Below are positions 35,217-44,423 of a DNA stretch of 64,000 nt, piece after piece; position 1 is the first letter of the stretch; each line of letters starts with the position of its first letter. This DNA comes from Lysinibacillus irui (GTDB lineage Bacteria; Bacillota; Bacilli; Bacillales_A; Planococcaceae). Made by a program: the position numbers and the translations under genes. The DNA is taken from positions 365,501 through 429,500 of the forward strand of contig NZ_CP113527.1 of NCBI RefSeq assembly GCF_028877475.1, read 5' to 3'. Under the pieces are notes generated by a model. The model had not been told where the DNA came from. It did no database searches and worked only from the letters and a program-made list of their open reading frames with translations.

Positions 35217-35771
35217 ATGAAAATTTTACTCGTTGATGGCACAATGTTTGGTCGTAAAACAGGTGCTATTTTAGAGCAAGTGGAACAATATATTAAAGAA
35301 TTAGATGCTAGTTTCGAGTTAGAAATGATGCATTTTAGTCAATATAAGCATCAAATTGTGGATGGTTCACCACTCAACGATGATATGAAGAAAATGATTC
35401 AACAATTTGAGGAAGCAGACGCTTATATTATTGCAACACCTATTTTTCAAGCGTCCATTCCAGGTGTTTTGAAAAATGCTTTCGACTTCTTACATCCTAA
35501 AACAATGCGTTATAAGCCAGTATCCATTGTTGCGAATGGAGGCACATATCAGCACCATCTTGTAGTCGAAAATCAATTAAAGCCGATTTTGGATTACTTC
35601 CGTGCTCTTGTAACGCCTAACTATGTATACACACACACATCACATTTTGATGCAGATAATAAAATTGTAGATGAAGATGTGCACAGCCGGTTACGTGAAT
35701 TAGCACGTGTATTTGTTCAATATTGCGAAATGAGCAAGAATTTGCCGAAGGAAACAATTGATCAACATTAA
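35217..35771 (+). CDS. NADPH-dependent FMN reductase family protein
   Basis: 184-residue flavodoxin-like protein: ILLVDGTMFGRKTGA for the FMN phosphate loop, ATPIFQASIPGVLKNAFDFL and SIVANGGTYQHHL as in the SsuE/chromate-quinone reductase family. Likely an NAD(P)H:FMN or quinone reductase in redox homeostasis. GGAGG lies about 9 nt before the ATG at 35217; the earlier in-frame ATG at 35100 would include promoter-like DNA and is rejected. The palindrome just upstream suggests repressor control, perhaps by a redox-sensing MarR. Confidence 0.82.
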   Translation: MKILLVDGTMFGRKTGAILEQVEQYIKELDASFELEMMHFSQYKHQIVDGSPLNDDMKKMIQQFEEADAYIIATPIFQASIPGVLKNAFDFLHPKTMRYKPVSIVANGGTYQHHLVVENQLKPILDYFRALVTPNYVYTHTSHFDADNKIVDEDVHSRLRELARVFVQYCEMSKNLPKETIDQH

Positions 35772-35776
35772 AATAA

Positions 35777-35817
35777 CCCTTGTACGGTGGTAAGAAATCA
35801 CTGTGCAGGGGATTTTT
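35777..35817 (+). terminator. Rho-independent terminator
   Basis: CCCTTGTACGGTG and CACTGTGCAGGGG form an imperfect stem followed by ATTTTTCTTT. Confidence 0.65.
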
Positions 35818-35883
35818 CTTTGTAAGTATTCTTTTGGGATGTGATAAAATAAAACTTTAGTGACACAGGAGGGAGGGCTGCTC

Positions 35884-38800
35884 ATGCAGGACATCGCTTT
35901 ACTAGAAAAACAACGCTGTAATCTTATTTTGACCAATAAGGCGAAGGAAGCGGTAGAGGAATGCTCAGCAAACGAGCATGCCTTTTTTGCGTTACAAAGA
36001 TCTTTTACCGTCTATATTGAAAAACGGAAAGCTAAAACAGTTGGTGAAACATTTTTATCCATCTATTTTAATGCGCAAGACAATGAAAAATTACACGATT
36101 TTCTTGCTGAGAAAACCGTTATTATGGATTGTGTGCTAAAGGTGGAAGGATTGCTAGCGACAAATATTCGTTTTGTCCATATGCGTGGGCCAATCAATAC
36201 AAATCGTCGATTAGCAGCTGCCTTGCAATTTGTTACAAAACCTAACAATGGTGCAGGTATTCCGCTAGAGCTTCATACGAAAATAAGACAGCTTCCAATA
36301 GCGGAAGAACGTACAGAATATGTAAAAAAACGTATAGCTAGTTGGGAAGGCTATTTAAAAATCCAAGAACGCGATGCGACCATTGACGATATTCATAGCG
36401 AATTTAAGCAAAGCTATTTTAATGAGGATTTTACACGGTTAACCATTGTATGTCCCTACATAAAGAATAAAGAATGGAAGCAGTTAGAAGGATTAAGTGT
36501 AAGCATTCAAGGGGTTCGCGGTGAAATTGGACAAGTTTTAAAGGCGAACGCTGGAAAGCAAACAGCTGAAATTGATTTAAAACCTTTCGTTCAGGATTTA
36601 GCTCGTAAAGATCAGCTTAATCTACGCTCGAAACAAGTAAGTTTCAGTAATTTTGCGACACTAAGTCAAATTAGAAGACTACGCAACGGCTTTACAAAGC
36701 TAGAGAAGGGAGAGGCAGTGAACCCTAATCTAGAAACAATCCTGTTTGAACGGCGTCCAACAGTCAGAGCGTCCAAGCTACGAGAAGATATTGAGTTTCA
36801 TAATAACTTAAATGAATATCAACGACGCGCTGTTTTAGGTGCATTATCTGTTGAGGATTTATATGTTATACAAGGTCCTCCAGGTACGGGGAAAACAACC
36901 GTGATTTCAGAGATTTGTCAGCAAAATGTAAAGGCAGGTTTAAAAACACTTGTTGCGTCGCAATCAAATTTAGCAGTCGATAATGCATTAGGACGGTTGC
37001 TATCCAATCAAGAAATTCGTATTTTACGATATGGTAGAACGGAAAGTATTGAGGAGGAAGGCAAAAAGTTTATAGAGGAAAATGTAGCTCTTCAGTGGCG
37101 GGAACAAACGTTGGCGGCAATTGAAGAGGCCATATTGGTATTCCCAGAACGTGAGCAAGAGTTAAAAGCAAACGTTGAAAAAGCACAAAATGAACTAGAA
37201 AAATTAGAGCAATGGCTAGAGCAACTAAGACAGGAAATAGCTGCAAAAGAGCAAGCGGCTATTGATGAACCTATTTTACAGCAGGAAATTCAAGCATTAA
37301 AAAAAGAATTAAAAGCTGCTAAGGCGGATCAACAGTCAAGTGAAGCCCAAAAAGATCATTATGAGAAACAGCTCGCACAAATTGAACCAATTGTACAGCA
37401 GCTTGAGCAGACACTTGCAGATTATCCTTCTGTTGAGCAATTACAACGTACGATTCAAGAAACTACTCGTAAAGTGGAACAACTAGAAGCGGCAGCTCAA
37501 TATAAGGAATTGCAAGAACAAAAGCAGCAGCTAACACAGCAATTTCAAGAAATTCAACATAAATATGAAATCGAAAGTAATCGACTAGTTATCATGAAGG
37601 AAGCACAAAAGTATATCCATACATTAACATCCTTTGAGCTAATCGAGCGATTTTTACAACATTATCAAATTCGCCCTTCTCATGTACTGTCACATCAAAT
37701 GAATCGCTTACAACATTTAGAAGATGCCAAAGATTTAGAGGCATGGTCCACAATCAATGCGCGTCTACAAAAGGCAATTGCGAAGTTAGAGGCTTTAGTT
37801 ACTCATGAAGTCAAGGAACGAGCATTTGCTAAAAGTAGATTGCAACCAGTACAATCGTTTTCTTTGCAAAACCTTACAGGTGTATTCGCACAGTTAAACA
37901 CTGCGTTTCAGGATGGCCAAGCACCAGCAAATGATATGATCGAAAGTTATTTGCTTGGGCTATATATGCGTCGTGATTACGTTTGGCAAAAGGGAGTAGC
38001 ACTAAAACAACAACAAGAGCATAAGGATCAGGAATACGATTCTTTCCGAAAAAATCTCATGACTTTAATTCATCAGGAGTGTGCAATAACTAGCTTTGAT
38101 GTGCAAAGTTACCAACGACAGCTGCAACCATTTTTACAGCATACAGAGCGTTTACAACAATTAGCAAATACTTTTCAAATTGCTGAGGAGCCAGAAGAAT
38201 CAGTTGAATATTTAAAGATACTTTCAGCACAATCTCGAGAAGCTCTACAGCAAGCAAGTAAGCAGCTAGAGACAGTGGAACAGGCAAAAGTTCAACTAGT
38301 GCCAAAGCAAGCCTCACTGAAGACTGTCACAACAAGCTTACATGATATAGAGCAGCAGCTAGCACAAATGGAAGAACGGATAAAAGACATTAATATAGCT
38401 GGATTGAAGAAAGAAAAGCAATTAGCAACATATACAAAACTTTTGCAATCAACGCCAGAGAGAACGGCTGAAGAGGTGATGGAAGCTATTCAAACTTCCA
38501 AACAAGCAATTGAAACATTGCACAGGCAGGAAAAACAGCTACCACTTCGCAAAAAGCTACAAGAACAGTGGCGTGAAAAACTTCAAAACGCAACAGAGTA
38601 TGATTTAGATGAAATTCGAAAATTGTATGTGCGTCATGCGAACGTTATTGGAACAACATGTGTAGCGTCCGCAAGTAAAGAATTTATGGAGAATTATCCT
38701 ACTTTTGATGTTGTCGTTATTGATGAAGTTTCAAAGGCTACACCACCAGAGCTACTACTACCAATGCTTAAGGGAAAAAAAGTTATTTTAGTAGGTGATC

Positions 38801-39666
38801 ATCATCAGCTACCTCCACTGTTAGGAGACGATACGCTGGAGGAAACTTTAAAGGCGATGCTAGAAGAAAATCCGAATTTTGAAGGCGCACAAGAATTGAA
38901 AAATCTATTACGAGAGTCATTATTTGAACGTTTATTTAATAATCTGCCTCCAACACATAAACAAATGCTAGCACTACAATATCGTATGCATGAAAAAATT
39001 ATGCAAAGCATCACACCATTTTATGCGAAGGAGGAAAATGGTTTACAATGTGGTTTACCAGATTCAGATGCAGCAAGGGATCATGGCTTAGAGGGGCAAT
39101 TTGTAAAACGACATGATCATTTACTTTGGATTGATATCCCTACTGAAAAACCTTATTTAGAGGAGCAAGTTAAGGGTGGAACAAGTCGTTATAATGAAGG
39201 AGAGTTACAAACAATCCGTCATATTTTATTAGACTTAAATGATGCAGTTAAGGTAGCAAAAGAAGCAGGACGAATACCGCAAGACGCAAAGAAAAGTGTT
39301 GGTGTCATTAGTTTTTACGGTGAGCAGGTAAAGAGAATAAATCGTCTCCTACAGCAAGAATTACAGCTACCGCATTTGCAGTTTAGAACAGGAACAGTTG
39401 ATAAGTTCCAAGGTATGGAAATGGATGTTATTTTAGTGAGTATGGTTCGAAATACTCCTAAGGGGGGAGACATCGGCTTTGCAAAAGATTATCGTCGCTT
39501 AAATGTCGCGCTATCTCGTGCCCGTGAGTTACTATTGCTTATTGGCAGTGCTGAAATGTTTGCGAAACGTGCAAAACATCAAGATACAAGAGAAATGTAT
39601 ACTAATTTATTAAATACAGTAAAATCCTACAACGGCTTGCGTAATCATGAAGGATTGGTGATGTAG
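35884..39666 (+). CDS. Large SF1 (Upf1/Dna2-like) helicase with central coiled coil
   Basis: 1260-residue AAA_11/AAA_12-type helicase. The N-terminal 300 residues are unassigned; then Q-motif NLNEYQRRAV, Walker A GPPGTGKTT (residue 331), motif Ia ASQSNLAVDNAL, Walker B VIDEVSKATP (Asp947), motif III GDHHQLPP, motif IV LQYRMH, motif V GTVDKFQGMEMD and motif VI LNVALSRAR. About 500 residues of Gln/Glu/Leu-rich coiled coil separate motifs Ia and II, an unusual Rad50-like layout for this family. The ATG at 35884 follows GGAGGGAGGG. The downstream gene starts one base after its stop. Role unknown: DNA repair, RNA handling or defence are possible. Confidence 0.85.
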   Translation: MQDIALLEKQRCNLILTNKAKEAVEECSANEHAFFALQRSFTVYIEKRKAKTVGETFLSIYFNAQDNEKLHDFLAEKTVIMDCVLKVEGLLATNIRFVHMRGPINTNRRLAAALQFVTKPNNGAGIPLELHTKIRQLPIAEERTEYVKKRIASWEGYLKIQERDATIDDIHSEFKQSYFNEDFTRLTIVCPYIKNKEWKQLEGLSVSIQGVRGEIGQVLKANAGKQTAEIDLKPFVQDLARKDQLNLRSKQVSFSNFATLSQIRRLRNGFTKLEKGEAVNPNLETILFERRPTVRASKLREDIEFHNNLNEYQRRAVLGALSVEDLYVIQGPPGTGKTTVISEICQQNVKAGLKTLVASQSNLAVDNALGRLLSNQEIRILRYGRTESIEEEGKKFIEENVALQWREQTLAAIEEAILVFPEREQELKANVEKAQNELEKLEQWLEQLRQEIAAKEQAAIDEPILQQEIQALKKELKAAKADQQSSEAQKDHYEKQLAQIEPIVQQLEQTLADYPSVEQLQRTIQETTRKVEQLEAAAQYKELQEQKQQLTQQFQEIQHKYEIESNRLVIMKEAQKYIHTLTSFELIERFLQHYQIRPSHVLSHQMNRLQHLEDAKDLEAWSTINARLQKAIAKLEALVTHEVKERAFAKSRLQPVQSFSLQNLTGVFAQLNTAFQDGQAPANDMIESYLLGLYMRRDYVWQKGVALKQQQEHKDQEYDSFRKNLMTLIHQECAITSFDVQSYQRQLQPFLQHTERLQQLANTFQIAEEPEESVEYLKILSAQSREALQQASKQLETVEQAKVQLVPKQASLKTVTTSLHDIEQQLAQMEERIKDINIAGLKKEKQLATYTKLLQSTPERTAEEVMEAIQTSKQAIETLHRQEKQLPLRKKLQEQWREKLQNATEYDLDEIRKLYVRHANVIGTTCVASASKEFMENYPTFDVVVIDEVSKATPPELLLPMLKGKKVILVGDHHQLPPLLGDDTLEETLKAMLEENPNFEGAQELKNLLRESLFERLFNNLPPTHKQMLALQYRMHEKIMQSITPFYAKEENGLQCGLPDSDAARDHGLEGQFVKRHDHLLWIDIPTEKPYLEEQVKGGTSRYNEGELQTIRHILLDLNDAVKVAKEAGRIPQDAKKSVGVISFYGEQVKRINRLLQQELQLPHLQFRTGTVDKFQGMEMDVILVSMVRNTPKGGDIGFAKDYRRLNVALSRARELLLLIGSAEMFAKRAKHQDTREMYTNLLNTVKSYNGLRNHEGLVM

Positions 39667-39667
39667 A

Positions 39668-40423
39668 TTGTCAAAATTACAGCAACGGCTAATGCGTGAG
39701 CTTCAACAAAATCGCAATATTAAGATTGTCAAAACTGCTGAATGGTGTATTCCCATTAGGACAGTAGAGGTAATGTATGAGCCTGTGCGCCGTTCGACAA
39801 TGGATGTCTTAATGACCATGCTACTAATAAGCATCCAAGAGGCTGATTTTGAAAGTACTCTTGAATTGAGTGAGCTTTTGCTTGTAGATCCATTATTTAT
39901 TGAGGATTTGGTTTCTTTAATGGTTCGAGTCAACCTTATGAAGAAAGAGGATAACTATTATAGTCTAACTGAAAAAGGACAGCTGCAGCTTGAACAGGGA
40001 ATCTTTGAGGAAGAGCTAGAAATAGAAAAGACCACGCTTTACTTCAGTCCTTGCCATCAATCATTTCTAACTATTGATGCAGATAATAGAGAAGAATACG
40101 ATGACCTACCAGAGCTATATCGTTATATTGATAAAAAAGCAGAACAACAGGAGCAGTTTGAAGAATCACTGGTGATAGCAGCATTACAAGAGGAGAATGA
40201 AGAGGAAGTGGGCAACTCCCAAAAAGTCATCACAAAAATTGTTCAAACGGAAGCGCAACAAATTAATGATAGCCCATGTTTAGAGTTTGTTCTTTATGAT
40301 AAAGAACAAGATATACTATTTGTACGTGTGTGGAATACGTTTCTCAATCGATGGGATCATTATCTTGAGCAACAGCTTACTGACAAAGAGCAACTAACAT
40401 GGCGAGAGCAATATTTATCTTGA
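39668..40423 (+). CDS. Winged-helix-like partner of the SF1 helicase, unknown function
   Basis: 251-residue acidic protein. Residues about 40-110 look like a winged helix: LELSELLLVDPLFIEDLVSL, then NLMKKEDNYYSLTEKGQLQL. The rest has a Glu-rich stretch (about 160-180) and a C-terminal part (LEFVLYDKEQDILFVRVWN) predicted as beta strands. It starts with TTG one base after the helicase stop, with GGTGAT as ribosome site, so translation is coupled to the helicase. That coupling argues for a complex or shared task. I do not recognise a named family. Confidence 0.75.
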   Translation: MSKLQQRLMRELQQNRNIKIVKTAEWCIPIRTVEVMYEPVRRSTMDVLMTMLLISIQEADFESTLELSELLLVDPLFIEDLVSLMVRVNLMKKEDNYYSLTEKGQLQLEQGIFEEELEIEKTTLYFSPCHQSFLTIDADNREEYDDLPELYRYIDKKAEQQEQFEESLVIAALQEENEEEVGNSQKVITKIVQTEAQQINDSPCLEFVLYDKEQDILFVRVWNTFLNRWDHYLEQQLTDKEQLTWREQYLS

Positions 40424-40450
40424 TTCAGCAGAAGTTCAAAATCTAAAACA

Positions 40451-40480
40451 AAAACGAACGTGTATCGCGTTCGTTTTTTT
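40451..40480 (+). terminator. Rho-independent terminator after helicase operon
   Basis: AAAACGAACG (40451-40460) and CGTTCGTTTT (40468-40477), 7-nt loop, T-run. Confidence 0.85.
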
Positions 40481-40581
40481 GTGTTTTCACGATAAATTAA
40501 AAAGTCGGGTGATAATTGGAATATTTTTTCGATAAAATACTGCAAGAGTGTACATTTCAACATGGTTAAGGAGGGGACCAG

Positions 40582-41652
40582 ATGTTAACGATTAGTTTAT
40601 GTATGATTGTTAAAAATGCACAATCTACAATTGAAAGATGTTTAGATTCGGTTCAGCATATAGTTGACGAGATTAATATCATTGATACAGGTTCAACTGA
40701 TCGTACGAAGACTATTATTCAGAATTATACCTCTCGAATTTATGATATTCCTTGGTCTGATCATTTTGCCAATGCGCGTAATTTTTCCTTTAAACAGGCA
40801 ACAAAAGACTATATTTTATGGCTTGATGCAGATGACGTCATAACAAAGGAAAACCAATACAAGTTCAGTCAATTAAAGCAATCTTTATTTCCTTCTATTG
40901 ACGCGGTAACGATGGATTACTACCTATCACTTGATCATGATGGAGTAGTAGAGTGTAGTAAACGAAATGTTCGTCTAGTAAAAAGGGCAAGTCATTTTCA
41001 ATGGGAAGGTGCTGTTCATGAGGAATTAAAGGTATCAGGTCCGTTTTATCATAGTGATATAGCTATCACACATTTGCCATTATCCAGAGATCTTTATCGT
41101 AATATTTGTATTTATGAAGGTTTACTAAAAGAGGGACATTCACTTTCAGCAAGAGACCTATTTTTTTATGCTAATGAACTAAAAAAGCATCAACGTTACT
41201 TAGAAGCGATCAATCAATACAATACATTTTTGGATCATGATTTAGGAACAGTAGATGACCGTATTGAGGCTTGCTTACATGTTGGGGAATGCTATCGACG
41301 CTTACATGATGATAAACAGGCCCAGCAAGCTATTTTGCAATCTTTCTTATATGATCGACCAAAGCCAGAAGCATGTTGCCGAATGGGCCAATTTTTTATG
41401 GAACAATCGAAATATAAAGAGGCTATTTATTGGTATTCCCAAGCTCTGCAACAAGCTCCTGTTGATACGATGACGATCCAAAAATGGGCTTACTCAACGT
41501 GGATTCCCCATTTGCAATTAAGTTTGCTTTATAGGGAGTTACGGTTATTTGAAAATGCCTATCAGCATAATTCAGAGGCGCAAAAATGGAAACCAAATCA
41601 TCAGGAAATAATAGAGAATGAAAAATATTTGCTCAGACAATTAAAGAGTTAA
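40582..41652 (+). CDS. Family 2 glycosyltransferase with C-terminal TPR-like repeats
   Basis: 356 residues. The N-terminal GT-A domain begins SLCMIVKNAQSTIERCLDSV, with IIDTGSTDRT for the nucleotide-sugar site, DHFANARNFSF and the metal motif LWLDADDV, followed by WEGAVHEEL. From residue about 190 onward, helical repeats (KHQRYLEAINQYNTFL, QSKYKEAIYWYSQALQQAP) form TPRs. The same layout is found in SunS, the peptide S-glycosyltransferase, and in many uncharacterised Bacillales paralogs; no bacteriocin precursor gene was found nearby. AAGGAGGGG precedes the ATG. The acceptor is unknown. Confidence 0.85.
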   Translation: MLTISLCMIVKNAQSTIERCLDSVQHIVDEINIIDTGSTDRTKTIIQNYTSRIYDIPWSDHFANARNFSFKQATKDYILWLDADDVITKENQYKFSQLKQSLFPSIDAVTMDYYLSLDHDGVVECSKRNVRLVKRASHFQWEGAVHEELKVSGPFYHSDIAITHLPLSRDLYRNICIYEGLLKEGHSLSARDLFFYANELKKHQRYLEAINQYNTFLDHDLGTVDDRIEACLHVGECYRRLHDDKQAQQAILQSFLYDRPKPEACCRMGQFFMEQSKYKEAIYWYSQALQQAPVDTMTIQKWAYSTWIPHLQLSLLYRELRLFENAYQHNSEAQKWKPNHQEIIENEKYLLRQLKS

Positions 41653-41659
41653 CTACTTA

Positions 41660-41776
41660 TTATGGGAATGGCACATCTATAAACAGAACATAAATAGCTT
41701 GACCAATTAACACAGATACACCAACAACAATCGTCATAAAAATCACATTCCGTGGTCTAAAATTTTTCGCTTCCAT
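41660..41776 (-). CDS. 38-residue single-span membrane protein
   Basis: A short minus-strand frame with AAAGGAGG about 10 nt before its ATG. The product has a basic cytoplasmic start (MEAKNFRPRN), one hydrophobic helix (VIFMTIVVGVSVLIGQAIYV) and a short outer tail ending DVPFP. The sharp charge/hydrophobic pattern and consensus ribosome site support a real gene. A possible promoter TTGAAT, 17 bp, TATTAA lies upstream. It lies beyond the topB terminator, so it is expressed separately. Family not recognised. Confidence 0.7.
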   Translation of the reverse strand: MEAKNFRPRNVIFMTIVVGVSVLIGQAIYVLFIDVPFP

Positions 41777-41855
41777 TCTAATAAATCCTCCTTTAATATA
41801 AAGAATATTCGGTCAATTCAAGATATGTTTTGAGGATTTGAGTATGCATAAATAA

Positions 41856-41890
41856 AAGAGCAAATTTACACTAAATGTAAATTTGCTCTT
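41856..41890 (-). terminator. Terminator of topB
   Basis: Perfect 15-bp stem AAGAGCAAATTTACA (41856-41870) and complement (41876-41890), 5-nt loop, T-rich tail on the minus strand. Confidence 0.8.
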
Positions 41891-41946
41891 ATGTTGTAGA
41901 AGATAGTGATGTTACAGCAAAAGAACGTTTAGCAAGGCGAGGGAGG

Positions 41947-41962
41947 TGATTTCCGTTCCTCC
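41947..41962. repeat. Possible remnant end of the same intergenic repeat
   Basis: TGATTTCCGTTCCTCC matches 14 of 16 bases of the end of the element at 29405-29420 (TGATTTTCGTTCCGCC). Confidence 0.35.
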
Positions 41963-41998
41963 GTCATCCTTTCTAGGCGCAATATTTGCTCAGTTTGC

Positions 41999-44188
41999 TT
42001 AGTCGAATTTTAAACCTTTCAATGCTTCAGCAAGTGCATTGTTCACTGGTTCCTCATTCTTTTGTTGCTTTAAGTACTTTTGTACGGAGCGTTTATCTAC
42101 CTTGCCTCCGCCTTCTTTTTTACGTCTTGCCTCAAAGGCTGATAATTTTTCACGATAGCCACATTTACAAACGAAAATTTGACCATCGCCTTCACCGCGA
42201 AGCTCTAATTTTTTATGACATTGTGGACAACGTGCATTTGTTGTACGTGAGACATTTTTACGATGACCACACTCACGATCCTGACAGACAAGCATTTTCC
42301 CCTTCTTACCATTTACCTCAAGCATTGGTTTTCCGCAATCTGGACAGGATTTAGTCGAGATATTGTCGTGTTTATATTTTTTGTCGCTGCCCTTAATTTC
42401 AGACACAATTTCTTGTGTATAATTTTTCATCTCGCTAATAAATACATCTTTTTTGAGCTTGCCCTTTGCAATGAGCTCAAGCTTTTGCTCCCATTCAGCC
42501 GTGAGGGCAGGGGACTTTAATTCCTCAGGCACTAAATCAAGTAGTTGACGACCTTTAGAAGTAATATATATATCTTTACCACCGCGTTTTTCGATTAAGA
42601 AGGAATTAAAAAGCTTATCAATAATATCAGCTCGTGTTGCCACTGTGCCAAGTCCACCCGTAGATTTTAATGTGTCTGCTAGTTTTTTATCATTCGTTGC
42701 CATGTATTTTGTTGGGTTCTCCATCGCTGATAACAGTGTAGCTTCATTAAAACGAGCAGGTGGTTTTGTTTGACCAGATGTTTGGGCAAGCAATTTTATT
42801 TTTAATATATCACCTTTCTCAATTCGTGGTAGTATTTGTTCCTTTACATCATCCGTCGAGTCGTCATCATCGAAGCGATGTTCATAAACTTCCTTCCAGC
42901 CAGCTGATAAAATTGTTTTTCCGCGGGCAATAAAGCTTTCATCGCCTATTTTTGCACGTAATGTTAATTGCTCATATTCAAAAGCAGGAAGTAGCACCGC
43001 TAGGAATCGTTTCACAACAAGATCATAAATTTTACGTTCTTTATCTGTAAACGCAGAATAATTTACAAAACCTTCTGTTGGAATAATGGCATGGTGATCT
43101 GAGACCTTACTATCATCGACAAAGGCCTTTGTAGGCTTGATTGGTTTAGTAAGTAGTTTGTTAGCGATCGAACGATACTCACCGATGCCACACGCCTTTA
43201 AGCGTTCAGGTATTGTTGCCACGATATCTTGAGAAATAAAGCGAGAATCAGTACGTGGATATGTTAATACTTTATGTTGTTCGTAAAGCTTTTGCATAAT
43301 ATTCAGCGTTTCTTTTGCAGAGTAGCCGAAAATTTTATTGGCATCACGCTGTAATTCCGTTAAATCATAGAGGCCTGGAGCATACGATTTTTTAGGTTTC
43401 TTTTCAATATCAGCAACGATGGCATTGCTATTTCCAAGTTTCTTAACTAAGATATCAGTTTTTTCTTTATCAAATGAACGGCTATTACCGTTTGCATCCT
43501 GCCATGTAAGCTTCAAATTGTCAGTCGTTTGTGCTTCTATACCATAATAAGTTTGGGCTTTAAAATTTTTAATTTCATCCTCACGTGCGGCAATAATAGC
43601 GACCGTTGGCGTTTGGACACGTCCGCAGTTGAGCTGTGCATTAAAGCGAGTAGTTAAAGCACGAGTTGCATTGAGCCCGATATACCAATCAGCCTCAGAA
43701 CGAGCTACAGCAGATGCATAGAGGTTATCATATGCTTTGCCAGGCTTTAGATTGGCAAAACCATCTTTTATTGCTTTATCGGTTACTGAAGAAATCCATA
43801 AGCGTTTAAGCGGTTTTTTAATCTTTACTTTATCAAGTATCCAGCGTGCTACTAATTCACCTTCACGTCCAGCATCTGTCGCAATAATTACCTCACTTAC
43901 ATCATTGCGTGTAAGTTGGCTTTTGACTGCATTAAATTGTTTACCAGTTTGTTTAATGACAGTTAATTTTAAGCGTTCAGGAAGCATTGGTAAATCTTCA
44001 AGATTCCACGTTTTATATTTCACATCATAACTTTCAGGGTCAGCTAGTGTTACAAGGTGTCCAAGCGCCCAAGTAACAATGTATTTATCTCCTTCAAGGA
44101 AGCCATTTCCTTTTTTAGTACACTTCAGCACACGTGCAATATCACGTGCTACAGAAGGTTTTTCAGCGATTACTACGCTTTTTGCCAT
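41999..44188 (-). CDS. topB: DNA topoisomerase III
   Basis: 729-residue type IA topoisomerase (B. subtilis TopB is 727). The N-terminal Toprim domain opens KSVVIAEKPSVARDIA and has DAGREGE; the active-site Tyr lies in YPRTDSRF; the mid-region has NCGRVQTPT. The C-terminus carries two zinc-ribbon-like Cys clusters (CPDCG..CQDREC and CPQC..CKCG). It decatenates and relaxes single-stranded DNA regions during replication and recombination. AAAGGGTG precedes the ATG at 44188; 14 upstream in-frame codons were rejected. Transcribed alone. Confidence 0.92.
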   Translation of the reverse strand: MAKSVVIAEKPSVARDIARVLKCTKKGNGFLEGDKYIVTWALGHLVTLADPESYDVKYKTWNLEDLPMLPERLKLTVIKQTGKQFNAVKSQLTRNDVSEVIIATDAGREGELVARWILDKVKIKKPLKRLWISSVTDKAIKDGFANLKPGKAYDNLYASAVARSEADWYIGLNATRALTTRFNAQLNCGRVQTPTVAIIAAREDEIKNFKAQTYYGIEAQTTDNLKLTWQDANGNSRSFDKEKTDILVKKLGNSNAIVADIEKKPKKSYAPGLYDLTELQRDANKIFGYSAKETLNIMQKLYEQHKVLTYPRTDSRFISQDIVATIPERLKACGIGEYRSIANKLLTKPIKPTKAFVDDSKVSDHHAIIPTEGFVNYSAFTDKERKIYDLVVKRFLAVLLPAFEYEQLTLRAKIGDESFIARGKTILSAGWKEVYEHRFDDDDSTDDVKEQILPRIEKGDILKIKLLAQTSGQTKPPARFNEATLLSAMENPTKYMATNDKKLADTLKSTGGLGTVATRADIIDKLFNSFLIEKRGGKDIYITSKGRQLLDLVPEELKSPALTAEWEQKLELIAKGKLKKDVFISEMKNYTQEIVSEIKGSDKKYKHDNISTKSCPDCGKPMLEVNGKKGKMLVCQDRECGHRKNVSRTTNARCPQCHKKLELRGEGDGQIFVCKCGYREKLSAFEARRKKEGGGKVDKRSVQKYLKQQKNEEPVNNALAEALKGLKFD

Positions 44189-44423
44189 TGTTAACACCCT
44201 TTCATAGTTCCATGGTTTTAAATATAGCATAGGTTGAGTGGGTTGGCAGTTTAACTGAAGCGAAATTTGTTAAATGTCGATGAAAAGATCTTTAGCAATT
44301 GAGATGATAAAACTAAAATTTCAGAAAAAATATTGAATTCAGAAAATATGTATGTTAGGCTAGTGTACATAAAAATGAAGTGAAGGCTTCAAAATATAAA
44401 TAAAAAAAGGATGCGCTTCTTTT

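Noticed and set aside
40582..41776. SunS-like glycopeptide bacteriocin locus
   Set aside because: The glycosyltransferase has the SunS layout, but the neighbouring 38-residue peptide is a membrane-span protein without Cys or a leader, and no transporter or oxidase genes are present.
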